A stretch of DNA of 64,000 bases from DATLNF01 sp963765815 (GCA_963765815.1 CAVXXT010000001.1:186001-250000); one strand, 5' to 3'. Shown: positions 1 through 8,216, counted from the first letter of the stretch. The notes: generated by a model from the sequence alone, not told the origin. Translations and numbers: made by a program.

Positions 1-502
1 GGCCGGCCTGGCCACCTTCACCGGCGCGCGGCGCCGTTTCGACGCCCGCGGCTCGGCGGCCGGCGTGCGCGTCTTCGACGACTACTCGCACCACCCGACC
101 GAGGTGGCCGCCGCGATCGCCGCGGCGCGCGCGGTCGTCGGCAGCGGGCGGGTCGTCGTCGCGTTCCAGCCGCACCTCTACAGCCGCACCCAGCTCTTCG
201 CGGCGGAGTTCGGTGCGGCGCTCGGGCAGGCCGACGCGGTCGTGGTGATGGAGGTGTACGGCGCCCGGGAGGACCCGATCCCCGGGGTCAGCGGTCGCGC
301 CATCGCCGACGCCGTGCCGCTCCCCGCCGACCAGGTCGTCTTCGAGCCGTCCTGGCTGGCCGTCGCCGGGCACCTGGCTCGGCTCGCCCGGCCGGGCGAC
401 CTCGTCCTCACCATGGGCGCCGGCGACGTGACCCAGCTCGCCCCCGAGGTGCTCGCCGCGCTCGACCCCGGCGACGCGGAGCCGATCGGGGTGATCCCGT
501 GA
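1..502 (+). CDS. murC: UDP-N-acetylmuramate--L-alanine ligase, C-terminal part (5' truncated)
   Basis: MurC adds L-alanine to UDP-N-acetylmuramate in the cytoplasm, the first step of the peptidoglycan stem peptide. Only the last ~166 residues are here; the frame enters the window at base 2. The segment carries F-D-A-R-G-S-A-A-G-V-R-V followed by the DDYSHHPTE motif (about bases 74-103), which is the linker and start of the C-terminal Mur ligase domain, then FQPHLYSRT and YGARE. The TGA at 500-502 overlaps the GTG of murB, so the two are translationally coupled. Identification rests on family motifs and on the murC-murB-ftsQ-ftsZ order. Confidence 0.95.
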   Translation, partial: AGLATFTGARRRFDARGSAAGVRVFDDYSHHPTEVAAAIAAARAVVGSGRVVVAFQPHLYSRTQLFAAEFGAALGQADAVVVMEVYGAREDPIPGVSGRAIADAVPLPADQVVFEPSWLAVAGHLARLARPGDLVLTMGAGDVTQLAPEVLAALDPGDAEPIGVIP

Positions 503-1488
503 CGGGCCTCGCCCTCGTCCCGGAGTCGTGGGACCCCTCGGCCGAGGCATCGGCGGTCGACGAGGTGATCGCCGCCGTGAGTGCGGCGGGCGTCGTCGTG
601 ACGGTCGACGCGCCGATCGGCCGGCACACCACCCTCGGCGTCGGTGGCGCGGCGCGCTGCCTGGTCGAGCCGCAGCAGCCTGCTGACCTCGCCGCGGCGC
701 TCTCGGCCATCGCCCGGCACGCCGAGGACGCGGTGCCGCTGCTCGTGCTCGGCCGCGGCTCCAACCTGCTCGTGGGGGACGGTGGCTGGCGCGGCGTCGT
801 CGTACGGCTCGGCGCCGGCTTCAAGTGGCAGCGGCGGGATGGCGACGAGGTCTCCGCGGGTGGGGGTCTGGCGATGCCGGCGCTGGCCGCCTGGACCGCT
901 GCGGAGGGCCTGACCGGGCTGGAGTTCGCCGCGGGCATACCCGCGTCGGTCGGCGGCTCCGTGCGGATGAACGCCGGCGCGCACGGCGGGGCGACCGGCG
1001 ACCGGCTGGTCGACGTCGCGGTCGCGACGACCGAGCGGCCGGAGGGCGCGACGGTCCCCGTCGCCGACCTCGGCCTGGGCTACCGGCGCAGCGTGCTGCC
1101 ACCTCGATCCGTCGTCACCGCCGCCCGGTGGCGGCTGGCGCCGGCCGACGCCGCCGACATCCGCGGGCGGCTCGACGAGCTGCGTGCGTGGCGGCGCGCG
1201 ACGCAGCCGCTGCGCCAGCGCAACTGCGGCTCGGTCTTCACCAACCCGTCCGGCGACTCCGCCGGCCGGCTCGTCGAAGCGGCGGGATGCAAGGGCCTGC
1301 GCCGCGGCGGCGCCCAGGTCAGCGAGAAGCACGCCAACTTCATCGTGGTCGACCCGGGCACCCGCGCGACCGACGTACGCGAGCTGATCGGCGAGGTCCG
1401 GCGGCGCGTGGTCGACAGCGGAGGCCCGCTGCTGGAGCCAGAGGTTCGGCTGGTCGGCGCATTCGCGGATGCGGGGGCGGCCGCGTGA
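499..1488 (+). CDS. murB: UDP-N-acetylenolpyruvoylglucosamine reductase
   Basis: MurB reduces UDP-GlcNAc-enolpyruvate to UDP-MurNAc using NADPH and bound FAD, one step before MurC. The 329-residue protein has the FAD-binding motif G-R-G-S-N-L-L-V near residues 90-100. It also has the catalytic-serine motif N-C-G-S-V-F-T-N-P followed by AGRLVEAAGCKG, and ends with L-E-P-E-V-R-L-V-G, which supplies the catalytic glutamate. The GTG start overlaps the murC stop (GTGA). About 30 residues precede the first conserved segment, so a slightly later start is possible. It overlaps ftsQ by four bases at its end. Confidence 0.95.
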   Translation: MTGLALVPESWDPSAEASAVDEVIAAVSAAGVVVTVDAPIGRHTTLGVGGAARCLVEPQQPADLAAALSAIARHAEDAVPLLVLGRGSNLLVGDGGWRGVVVRLGAGFKWQRRDGDEVSAGGGLAMPALAAWTAAEGLTGLEFAAGIPASVGGSVRMNAGAHGGATGDRLVDVAVATTERPEGATVPVADLGLGYRRSVLPPRSVVTAARWRLAPADAADIRGRLDELRAWRRATQPLRQRNCGSVFTNPSGDSAGRLVEAAGCKGLRRGGAQVSEKHANFIVVDPGTRATDVRELIGEVRRRVVDSGGPLLEPEVRLVGAFADAGAAA

Positions 1489-2198
1489 GCGACACCGCTG
1501 CGCGATTCGCCGCCCGGGCCCGCGCGGCGCGGCACGGGCGGCGTCGGCGCGTCTGGTCGGCGATCGCGCTCGGGGTCGCGCCGGTCGCTGCGCTCGTCGG
1601 GCTCGCCGCCTCACCGGCCCTCGACGTCGAGTCCGTGCGCGTCGTCGGAGCGCAGCGGCTGCCGGTCGATCAGGTGCTCAGCGCCGCGGGCATCGAGCCC
1701 GGGGGAGCGCTCGCGCTGGTCGACACCGGCGCGGTGCGCCGTCGCGTGACGGCGCTGCCCTACGTCCGCTCGGCCCGGGTGCGTCGCGACTGGCCGAGCG
1801 GTCTGGTCGTCGAGGTGGTCGAGCGGGTGCCGGCGTTGGCCGTGCCGATCGACGGGGGCGTGGCGCTGTACGACGCGGACGGTGTCCGGCTGGGCGGTGC
1901 CCGCACGGTGCCTCGCGGAGTCCCGCTGCTGCGCGTCGCCGGGGGTCGGCCGGCGCCGGCCCTGGTGAAGGCGGTCGTCGCCGTGGTCCAGGGAGTTCCG
2001 GCGCAGGTGCGCGCCCAGGTGCTCGGCTACTCCGCGACGTCGCCGGACGAGGTGATGTTCGCCCTCGCCGGCGGACGCGAGGTGGTGTGGGGGAGCGCGG
2101 ACGACGCTGCGGAGAAGTCCAGGGTGCTGCTCGCCCTCCTGCGCCGGCCCGGCACGCACTACGACGTCCGCGCCCCAGGTGCCCCCGCGGTGAGGTGA
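1485..2198 (+). CDS. ftsQ: Cell division protein FtsQ/DivIB
   Basis: FtsQ is a bitopic membrane protein of the divisome that links FtsZ-proximal proteins to the septal synthase complex. The 237-residue product has an Arg-rich cytoplasmic N-terminus (residues ~8-21), one membrane segment (~22-42), then an extracytoplasmic POTRA domain starting V-E-S-V-R-V-V-G and a second FtsQ/DivIB domain around Y-V-R-S-A-R-V-R-R-D-W-P. The GTG at 1485 overlaps the murB stop (GTGA), which fixes the start. The position between murB and ftsZ is the classic dcw arrangement. Confidence 0.93.
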   Translation: MSDTAARFAARARAARHGRRRRVWSAIALGVAPVAALVGLAASPALDVESVRVVGAQRLPVDQVLSAAGIEPGGALALVDTGAVRRRVTALPYVRSARVRRDWPSGLVVEVVERVPALAVPIDGGVALYDADGVRLGGARTVPRGVPLLRVAGGRPAPALVKAVVAVVQGVPAQVRAQVLGYSATSPDEVMFALAGGREVVWGSADDAAEKSRVLLALLRRPGTHYDVRAPGAPAVR

Positions 2199-2293
2199 GC
2201 GTTCACCGTCTCGGCGCAGCCGCGGTGATCCCTTCGGCTCAACTTTGCGAGAATGCGGGACGCGGCGCTACCCCGGGTCGTACCTTCCCAAAC

Positions 2294-2500
2294 ATGCCGG
2301 CGCCTTTTGACATCGACGTCCGACCCGCTCCCGGTCGCGGCTGGGGCTGGCGGGTCCTGCGCTTCGCGCACGGGCAGATGGAGACGGTCGCCTACGGCCG
2401 CGCGCCGTTCCGGTGGATGGCGCGCGTCGACGCGCGCCGCTGCGTCGCCCGCAACCAGCATCTGCTGGTCGTCGTGCGCCACCCCCGCTACTCGGATTGA
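2294..2500 (+). CDS. Small basic protein of unknown function between ftsQ and ftsZ
   Basis: This is a 68-residue ATG-started reading frame with no recognised domain. It is rich in Arg, Trp and aromatic residues (G-R-G-W-G-W-R-V-L-R-F; R-W-M-A-R-V-D-A-R-R) and has no signal peptide or membrane segment. Its third codon positions are almost all G or C, as in the true genes around it, which argues for real coding, although no strong ribosome-binding site is seen. It lies on the same strand as ftsQ, 95 bases downstream, and ahead of the ftsZ promoter region. Confidence 0.55.
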   Translation: MPAPFDIDVRPAPGRGWGWRVLRFAHGQMETVAYGRAPFRWMARVDARRCVARNQHLLVVVRHPRYSD

Positions 2501-2827
2501 CCACGCGGGTCTGCGAAATCGCGAGGCACCTGGTTGGCGTTGCACCTCAAGACCCGCCGGTGGGCGCCGACGCGAGCCGACTCCCGGGAGCCCCGCTCAT
2601 TGCGCCTTCCGCGTTCTGTTTCTTGACCCGTCACGCTCTGGCTCGTACTGTGCGCGCCACGACCTCAGGTTGACATAACTCTACACGTCAAGTAGACGGT
2701 GAGGGTTGTTCGCGGGGGGTTGCTTCCTCGTGTGGCCCGTTCGGTGGCGGCTTCCCCGCTCCACCGCACGGGCGTGTGTCCGGGCGCTGCAAGCGTCTGT
2801 TGCCGGAACGAAGAGAGGCCCGATCGC
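2501..2827 (+). other. Intergenic region upstream of ftsZ
   Basis: This 327-base region contains no convincing gene. It holds the putative ftsZ promoter (2670-2698) and a G-rich untranslated leader of about 125 bases ending in the AGAGAGG ribosome-binding site at about 2812-2818. The stretch 2501-2660 shows nothing recognisable; short open frames there lack the codon bias of the neighbours. Confidence 0.6.
2670..2698 (+). promoter_or_regulatory. Putative sigma-A-type promoter of ftsZ
   Basis: A perfect -35 box TTGACA (2670-2675) is followed after 17 bases by TAGACG (2693-2698), a reasonable actinobacterial -10. The segment is A/T-rich (ATAACTCTACACGTCAAGTAG) against the G/C-rich background. 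From general knowledge, actinobacterial ftsZ genes commonly carry a TTGACATAACT element just upstream. The exact transcription start is inferred. Confidence 0.65.
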
Positions 2828-4045
2828 GTGGCTGCACCGCAGAACTACCTGGCCGTCATCAAGGTCGTCGGCATCGGCGGTGGCGGCGTCAACGCCGTCA
2901 ACCGGATGATCGAGGTCGGCCTCCGCGGCGTGGAGTTCATCGCCGTCAACACCGACGCCCAGGCGCTGCTCATGAGCGACGCCGACGTCAAGCTCGACGT
3001 CGGCCGGGAGCTCACCCGCGGTCTCGGCGCCGGCGCCGACCCCGACGTCGGCCGCCAGGCTGCCGAGGACCACCGCGACGAGATCGAGGAGGTGCTCAAG
3101 GGCGCCGACATGGTCTTCGTCACCGCGGGCGAGGGCGGCGGCACCGGCACCGGCGGCGCGCCGGTCGTGGCCAACGTCGCGAAGAAGCTCGGCGCGCTCA
3201 CCATCGGCGTCGTCACCCGGCCGTTCGGCTTCGAGGGCCGTCGCCGCGCGACGCAGGCAGAGGACGGCATCGAGGCGCTGCGCGACGAGGTCGACACCCT
3301 CATCGTCATCCCCAACGACCGGCTGCTCCAGATCAGCGACAAGCAGGTCAGCGTCCTCGACGCGTTCCGCGCCGCCGATCAGGTGCTGCTTTCCGGCGTG
3401 CAGGGCATCACCGACCTGATCACGACGCCGGGTCTCATCAACCTCGACTTCGCCGACGTGAAGTCGATCATGTCCGGCGCCGGCTCGGCGCTCATGGGCA
3501 TCGGCCGCGCGCGCGGCGACGACCGCGCCGCGATCGCCGCGGAGGAGTCGATCTCCTCGCCGCTCCTCGAGGCGTCCATCGAGGGCGCGCGCGGCGTGCT
3601 GCTCAACATCTCCGGCGGCAGCGACCTCGGCCTGTTCGAGATCCACGAGGCGGCCGACCTGATCGCCCGCGCGGCGCACCCCGAGGCGAACATCATCTTC
3701 GGCGCGGTCATCGACGACGCCCTCGGCGACGAGGTCCGGGTCACCGTCATCGCGGCCGGCTTCGACGGCGGTGAGCCGCTCAAGCGCCGCACCGAGCCGG
3801 TACGCCGTCCGATCGTGGTCGCCGAGCCCGAGGAGCTCGACGAGGACGACGACTACGAGGACGACGAGGACGAGGTCGACGAGGCGCCGGCTGCCGTCGT
3901 GCGTCCCGGCGCTCCGACCTTCGCGCCCCGCCCGGCCGCTCGGGAGCCGGAGCCGGTGCGGGTCGCCCCGCGCGCCGAGCCCCGTCGCACGGTCGTCTTC
4001 GAGAACGACGACGAGGACCTCGACGTCCCGGACTTCCTGAAGTAG
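2828..4045 (+). CDS. ftsZ: Cell division GTPase FtsZ
   Basis: FtsZ is the tubulin-like GTPase that polymerises into the Z-ring. The 405-residue protein has the tubulin signature GGGTGTG at residues ~103-109, the N-terminal G-I-G-G-G-G-V-N-A-V-N-R-M nucleotide-binding loop (~15-27), and a T7-loop region N-L-D-F-A-D-V. An acidic linker (~340-360) leads to the C-terminal peptide D-E-D-L-D-V-P-D-F-L-K, the usual docking site for SepF and FtsW. GTG 2828 is chosen because it gives the family N-terminus and has an AGAGAGG site upstream; an earlier GTG at 2699 would add 43 unconserved residues. It ends immediately before pgeF. Confidence 0.98.
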   Translation: MAAPQNYLAVIKVVGIGGGGVNAVNRMIEVGLRGVEFIAVNTDAQALLMSDADVKLDVGRELTRGLGAGADPDVGRQAAEDHRDEIEEVLKGADMVFVTAGEGGGTGTGGAPVVANVAKKLGALTIGVVTRPFGFEGRRRATQAEDGIEALRDEVDTLIVIPNDRLLQISDKQVSVLDAFRAADQVLLSGVQGITDLITTPGLINLDFADVKSIMSGAGSALMGIGRARGDDRAAIAAEESISSPLLEASIEGARGVLLNISGGSDLGLFEIHEAADLIARAAHPEANIIFGAVIDDALGDEVRVTVIAAGFDGGEPLKRRTEPVRRPIVVAEPEELDEDDDYEDDEDEVDEAPAAVVRPGAPTFAPRPAAREPEPVRVAPRAEPRRTVVFENDDEDLDVPDFLK

Positions 4046-4801
4046 GTGACCGACCCCGACGCGATCGACGTCGAGCTCGGGGCCGGGGTCGGCGCTGCGT
4101 TCCTCTCCCGGATCGGCGGGCACAGCAGCGCGCCGTACGACGGGCTCAACCTCGGCCTGCACGTCGGGGACGATCCGAGCGCGGTCATCGTCAACCGGGT
4201 GCGTGCAGCTGCCGCCCTCGGGCTCGTCGCCGACCGCACCACCTGGGCCGAGCAGGTGCACGGCGCCCGGGTCGCGATCGTGAGCGGCGGGGATGTCGGC
4301 CGCGGGGTCTTCGACGTCGGAGATGCGGTCGCCGGGGCCGACGCGCTGGTCACCAGCGAGGTGGACGCGCCGCTCGCCGTTCTGGTCGCCGACTGCCTGC
4401 CGATCCTGCTCGCGACGGCGGACGGATCGCGGGTGGCGGCGGTTCACGCCGGACGGCGCGGTCTGCTCGCCGGCGTGATCGAGGCGACTGCGGCCGACCT
4501 CACTGCCGCGGGCGCCGGCTTCCGGGCCGTCGTCGGACCGCACATCGGGCCGTGCTGCTACGAGGTCGGCGCCGACGTGCACGCCGACGCGGTCGCGAGG
4601 ATGCCGGTGCTCGACGCGCGGACCGCCGACGGCCGGCTCGCCCTCGACCTCCTCGCCGGCGCGACCGAGTCGCTGACCGCGGCGGGCGCGACCTCGGTCG
4701 ACCACGTCGGCGGCTGCACGTCGTGTGACGCCGACCGCTGGTTCTCCTACCGCCGCGACGGGCGCACCGGCCGGTTCGCCGGCATGGTGTGGCGGTCGTG
4801 A
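4046..4801 (+). CDS. pgeF: Peptidoglycan editing factor / laccase-domain purine nucleoside phosphorylase (PgeF, YfiH family)
   Basis: This 251-residue protein belongs to the YfiH/LACC1 (DUF152) family, whose members act on purine nucleosides and in some bacteria guard cell-wall composition. Visible family motifs are A-E-Q-V-H-G (about residue 72), V-A-D-C-L-P-I-L-L, V-H-A-G-R-R-G, G-P-H-I-G-P-C-C-Y-E-V-G and the end C-T-S-C-D-A-D-R-W-F-S-Y-R-R-D. These supply the conserved His and Cys metal ligands. The GTG start abuts the ftsZ stop with no gap, and the next gene overlaps its end, so co-transcription with ftsZ and yggS is likely. Confidence 0.92.
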   Translation: MTDPDAIDVELGAGVGAAFLSRIGGHSSAPYDGLNLGLHVGDDPSAVIVNRVRAAAALGLVADRTTWAEQVHGARVAIVSGGDVGRGVFDVGDAVAGADALVTSEVDAPLAVLVADCLPILLATADGSRVAAVHAGRRGLLAGVIEATAADLTAAGAGFRAVVGPHIGPCCYEVGADVHADAVARMPVLDARTADGRLALDLLAGATESLTAAGATSVDHVGGCTSCDADRWFSYRRDGRTGRFAGMVWRS

Positions 4802-5502
4802 GCGGCCACCGGCTCGACGAGCTGGCCGCGTCGCTCGCCGAGGTGCGCGGCCGGGTCGACCGCGCCTGCACGGCTGCCGGGCGGTCGCCTGCGGAGGTGA
4901 CGCTCGTGGCCGTCAGCAAGACCTGGCCGGCCGCTGACGTCCTGGCGCTCGCCTCGCTCGGCGTGACCGACTTCGGCGAGAGCTACGACCAGGAGGCGGC
5001 GGCGAAGGCGGGTGCGATCGCGGCCGCCGGGCTCGACCTGCGCTGGCACTTCGTCGGCCGGCTGCAGCGGAACAAGTGCCGGTCGATCGCGCGGTACGCC
5101 GATGTGGTGCAGTCCGTCGACCGCGCCGAGGTCGCCGACGCGCTGTCCGCGGGCGCCCGGGACGCGGCGCGAGACCTCGACGTCCTCATCCAGGTGTCCC
5201 TCGACGGTGACCCTGCCCGCGGCGGGGCGATGCCCGCCGACGTCGGCCGACTCGCGGCGCACGTCGCGGCTGCCGACCGCCTGGCGCTGCGCGGAGTGAT
5301 GGCCGTCGCGCCGGTCGGCACCGCGCCGCGGACCTCGTTCGTCACGCTCGCCGCGGTCGCGCACCGGCTCTCCGTCGAGCACCCCGGTGCCACCGTGATC
5401 TCCGCCGGGATGACGGGCGACCTCGAGGACGCGATCGCCGAGGGCGCGACACACGTGCGTGTCGGCACCGCCCTGTTCGGTCCGCGGGCTGCCGGTGGGT
5501 AG
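4798..5502 (+). CDS. yggS: YggS-family pyridoxal-phosphate homeostasis protein
   Basis: This single-domain PLP-binding protein (alanine racemase N-terminal fold, no enzymatic activity known) buffers PLP. The PLP lysine lies in V-A-V-S-K-T-W-P near residue 38. It is followed by F-G-E-S-Y-D-Q-E, H-F-V-G-R-L-Q-R-N-K and Q-S-V-D-R. The end has S-A-G-M-T-G-D-L-E-D-A-I and H-V-R-V-G-T-A-L-F-G, which bind the phosphate. The GTG at 4798 overlaps the pgeF stop and is preferred over an ATG nine bases earlier. The gene sits in the usual ftsZ-pgeF-yggS-sepF order. Confidence 0.93.
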   Translation: MSGHRLDELAASLAEVRGRVDRACTAAGRSPAEVTLVAVSKTWPAADVLALASLGVTDFGESYDQEAAAKAGAIAAAGLDLRWHFVGRLQRNKCRSIARYADVVQSVDRAEVADALSAGARDAARDLDVLIQVSLDGDPARGGAMPADVGRLAAHVAAADRLALRGVMAVAPVGTAPRTSFVTLAAVAHRLSVEHPGATVISAGMTGDLEDAIAEGATHVRVGTALFGPRAAGG

Positions 5503-5565
5503 ACTCGCGAGCGTCTGAGCTGCCCGTCATGCGTGCTGCGTGTCATGAGTGAGGGAAGGAGCGCC

Positions 5566-6102
5566 ATGGCCGGCGTTTTTCGCAAGACCATGGTCTACCT
5601 CGGTCTCATGGAGCCGGGCGACGAGGACTACGCCGACGACGGCTTCTACAACGACGGGTACGACGACGTCGAGCCCACGAGCCCCGCTGTCCGCCCCCTG
5701 AGCGGCGCCCATGTGCGCAGCGCCCGGCCGGGGCGCTTCGAGGACGGGCCGTCGCAGGGCTCCCTCGCGCTTCGGCAGCGGGCGGACGAGGACGGCTTCG
5801 GTCGTACGGCCGACGCGGCCACGCCGTACAAGATCTCGACCTTCCAGCCGGTCGCCTACAACGACATCCAGAAGATCGGGGAGCGCTACCGCGAAGGCTT
5901 CCCGGTGATCATGAATCTGACCGAGATGGACGACAAGGGCGCGATGCGCCTCATCGACTTCGCGTCGGGCCTCATCTTCGGCATGCACGGCAGCATCGAG
6001 AAGGTGACCAACAAGGTCTTCCTGCTCTCGCCGAGCAACGTCGAGGTCTCGGCCGAGGACAAGGCGCGCATCCGCGAGGGCGGGTTCTTCAACCAGTCCT
6101 GA
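5566..6102 (+). CDS. sepF: Cell division protein SepF
   Basis: SepF is a membrane-associated FtsZ-binding protein that tethers and bundles the Z-ring; in actinobacteria it is the main FtsZ anchor. The 178-residue protein starts M-A-G-V-F-R-K-T-M-V-Y-L-G-L, an amphipathic membrane-targeting helix. An acidic, tyrosine-rich linker (D-E-D-Y-A-D-D) follows, then the SepF core from about residue 90 (ISTFQPVAYNDIQKIG, V-I-M-N-L-T-E-M) ending in T-N-K-V-F-L-L-S-P. ATG 5566 is chosen because GGGAAGGAG ends a few bases upstream and it gives the family N-terminus. It is separated from yggS by 63 bases. Confidence 0.95.
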   Translation: MAGVFRKTMVYLGLMEPGDEDYADDGFYNDGYDDVEPTSPAVRPLSGAHVRSARPGRFEDGPSQGSLALRQRADEDGFGRTADAATPYKISTFQPVAYNDIQKIGERYREGFPVIMNLTEMDDKGAMRLIDFASGLIFGMHGSIEKVTNKVFLLSPSNVEVSAEDKARIREGGFFNQS

Positions 6103-6141
6103 GCCGGCTCGCCCCAGCACGCGTCCCCCGCAAGGAGCCCG

Positions 6142-6432
6142 GTGCCACCCGTCGTCGCCTCGGTCATCTACTACGCGCTGTACGTCTTCTGGCTGCTGAT
6201 GATCTTCCGGCTGATCATGGACTACGTGTTCATGTTCCGCCGGTCCTACCGCGCCACCGGTGTGCTGGCGATGCTGCTCGAGGCGGCGTACACCGTCACC
6301 GACCCACCGCTGAAGGCGCTGCGCCGGGTGCTGCCACCGCTGCGCATGGGCGCCGTGTCGTTCGACCTCGGCTTCCTCATCCTCATCATCGTGACGCGCA
6401 TCCTGATGGGCCAGGTGGCGCAGTTCCGATGA
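6142..6432 (+). CDS. yggT: YggT/YlmG-family membrane protein
   Basis: This 96-residue membrane protein has hydrophobic segments at about residues 4-24 and 72-92, separated by a loop with the family motif T-D-P-P-L-K-A-L-R-R-V-L-P-P. YggT proteins are found beside sepF and divIVA in Gram-positive bacteria and are thought to act in membrane or division-site organisation; the biochemical role is not settled. The GTG start has AAGGAG eight bases upstream. The downstream divIVA gene begins after 22 bases. Confidence 0.9.
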   Translation: MPPVVASVIYYALYVFWLLMIFRLIMDYVFMFRRSYRATGVLAMLLEAAYTVTDPPLKALRRVLPPLRMGAVSFDLGFLILIIVTRILMGQVAQFR

Positions 6433-6454
6433 GCCATCTCGGTAGACTGGCGGC

Positions 6455-7102
6455 ATGGCGCTGACCCCGGAGGACGTCCAGCAGAAGGAGTTCGCGCAGC
6501 AGTTCCGCGGCTACAACGAGATCGAGGTCGACGCCTTCCTCGACGAGGTCGAGCGCGAGCTCAGCCGGCTGACCGCGGAGAACGACGACCTGCGCGAGCG
6601 GCTCGCGTCCGCTGCGGCGGCTCAGGCCGCGGCTCCGCCGCCGACGGCCGAGGGCGAGGAACTGCTCCGGCGGACGCTGGTGCTCGCGCAGCGCACGGCG
6701 GACGAGACCGTCGCGTCCGCGCGCGCCGAGGCGGACCGGCTGATGGGCGACGCCCGGGCGCAGGCCGACCGGCTGCTCGCCGACTCCCGGGCCCAGGCCT
6801 CACACGCGCTCGGCGACCTCGACACGCGCCGGGCGCAGCTCGAGGAGCAGATCGAGCGCCTGCGCGCGTTCGACCGCGAGGTGCGGACCCGCCTCAAGGC
6901 CTACTTCGAGGCCCAGCTCCGCGACCTGGAGGCGCGCGGCAGCGTCGTACCGGACCGGCCTGCGGGCACCCCGGAGACGGTCGTGGCGCCGCGTGCGGCC
7001 GCCACGTCGACGTTCGCCCCGGTCGAGCCGACTGCGGCCTCGACGGTCAATCGTGGTACGACTGTCGCCGCCGACGCGGACGTCCCGCGCGTGGCACCCT
7101 GA
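6455..7102 (+). CDS. wag31: DivIVA-domain polar growth protein (Wag31-like)
   Basis: DivIVA/Wag31 binds negatively curved membrane at poles and septa and recruits the elongation machinery in actinobacteria. The N-terminal membrane-binding domain is clear: L-T-P-E-D-V-Q-Q-K-E-F, then G-Y-N-E-I-E-V-D-A-F-L-D-E-V-E. A long heptad-rich coiled coil follows (residues ~30-165, with E-E-Q-I-E-R-L-R-A-F-D-R-E-V-R-T-R-L), and then an unstructured Ala/Thr/Pro tail. At 215 residues it is shorter than the M. tuberculosis protein. A TAGACT hexamer at 6443-6448, inside the gap after yggT, may be a -10 box, but no matching -35 was found. Confidence 0.92.
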   Translation: MALTPEDVQQKEFAQQFRGYNEIEVDAFLDEVERELSRLTAENDDLRERLASAAAAQAAAPPPTAEGEELLRRTLVLAQRTADETVASARAEADRLMGDARAQADRLLADSRAQASHALGDLDTRRAQLEEQIERLRAFDREVRTRLKAYFEAQLRDLEARGSVVPDRPAGTPETVVAPRAAATSTFAPVEPTAASTVNRGTTVAADADVPRVAP

Positions 7103-7169
7103 AATGCGGGGGTAGGTCGGCTCGTCTGTAAGATGCACCGCGTTCGCCTGCCCTGCCCGACTGTGGTTC

Positions 7170-8072
7170 GTGACAAAGGTGGCTGCCTTGATCGTCGTCA
7201 GTGGCGTGCTCGTCGCGCTGTCCTTCATCCTGCTCGTGATCGGGCTGGTCGCCAGAGACGACCTGATCCTCATCTACGTCTCGATCGGGACCAGCGTCGT
7301 CGCGGGCGTGTTCCTCATCCTGGGTGCTCTCCAGCGGCGTGAGGACAAGCCGGCCGGCGCGACCGCCGCGGCCGGCAGCGACACCGCGTCGCCGTTCGAG
7401 CGGGTCACGACCGTCAGCGTCACGTCCTCGCGCTCGGCGACGGCCTCCGCTGCGGCGGCGTCCGACGGCGACCGCGTCTCGGTCGTGCCGGGCCGCCCCC
7501 GCTTCCACACCAGCGACTGCCGCTTCCTGGCCGGTCGGCCCGACGTGGAGACCATCCCCGCCGGCGACGCCGCTGCCCAGGGCTACACCGAGTGCGGTGT
7601 CTGCAAGCCGTCCGAGACCCTCTCCCTGTCCACCTCCGGCCGCAGCTCGCGCGCTCAGGACGAGACGAGCGAGGACACGGTGGCGGCGCAGGCCGTGGCC
7701 GCCATGGAGGCTGAGCTCGACGACAGCCCGCCGGCGCGTCGTACGTCGACCCGCACGGCAGCCAAGCCGGCCAAGGCTGCGGCCAAGGCGCCGGCCAAGG
7801 CGGCCGCGAAGGCGACCAAGCCCGCGGCGCGCGCTGCCGCGAAGGCCGTGCCCGCCAAGGCGGCACCGGCCAAGGCTGCTCCGGTCAAGGCGGCCAAGGC
7901 GACCAAGGCTGCGGCCAAGCCGGCTGCGGGCACCGTCGTCGTCATCCCGGACCGCGACAAGTTCCACACCAGCGACTGCCGCTTCGTCCGTGACGCGGCC
8001 GGCACGCTGACCGTCAACAAGGCCACTGCCAAGCGCCAGGGCTACGTCGCCTGCGGCGTCTGCAAGCCCTGA
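7170..8072 (+). CDS. Membrane protein with two Ada-like zinc-binding motifs and a Lys/Ala-rich linker
   Basis: The function is unknown. The 300-residue protein begins with two membrane segments (about residues 4-27 and 31-50). Two copies of the same motif follow: F-H-T-S-D-C-R-F ... G-Y-T-E-C-G-V-C-K-P near residues 111-148, and F-H-T-S-D-C-R-F ... G-Y-V-A-C-G-V-C-K-P near 265-300. The His and three Cys match the small Cys4-type metal-binding domain of Ada and of some nuclease or ComEC-like proteins. Between the copies is an ~80-residue Ala/Lys/Pro linker resembling a histone H1 tail. The start is GTG. The gene ends before a repeat region and a strong terminator. Confidence 0.8.
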   Translation: MTKVAALIVVSGVLVALSFILLVIGLVARDDLILIYVSIGTSVVAGVFLILGALQRREDKPAGATAAAGSDTASPFERVTTVSVTSSRSATASAAAASDGDRVSVVPGRPRFHTSDCRFLAGRPDVETIPAGDAAAQGYTECGVCKPSETLSLSTSGRSSRAQDETSEDTVAAQAVAAMEAELDDSPPARRTSTRTAAKPAKAAAKAPAKAAAKATKPAARAAAKAVPAKAAPAKAAPVKAAKATKAAAKPAAGTVVVIPDRDKFHTSDCRFVRDAAGTLTVNKATAKRQGYVACGVCKP

Positions 8073-8113
8073 CGTAGGGCCGCCGCCCGCCGGTCTGTGC
8101 GGCCGCTCCACCC

Positions 8114-8178
8114 GGCCGGTTCTGTGTACGCCGGTGCGGTGCTGCCCGGCGTCGTACCGGACACAGAACTTGCCAACC
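8114..8178. repeat. Palindromic intergenic repeat, copy 1
   Basis: This is a ~65-base element starting GGCCGGTTCTGTGTACGCCG and ending GACACAGAACTTGCCAACC. It contains inverted arms: TTCTGTGT (8120-8127) against ACACAGAA (8161-8168), with further pairing inside (TACGCCGG / CCGG-TAC). The second copy begins 103 bases downstream. It resembles a REP-type element; no transposase is nearby. Confidence 0.7.
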
Positions 8179-8216
8179 CTGCGGGGTGAGCCCGCGATCG
8201 GTCGAGCACCCGGCCT

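Noticed and set aside
2681..4705. Very long open frame antisense to ftsZ and pgeF (674 codons)
   Set aside because: It is a shadow of the G/C-rich third-position bias of ftsZ; the translation is low-complexity Asp/Arg/Val with no domain and covers a certain gene.
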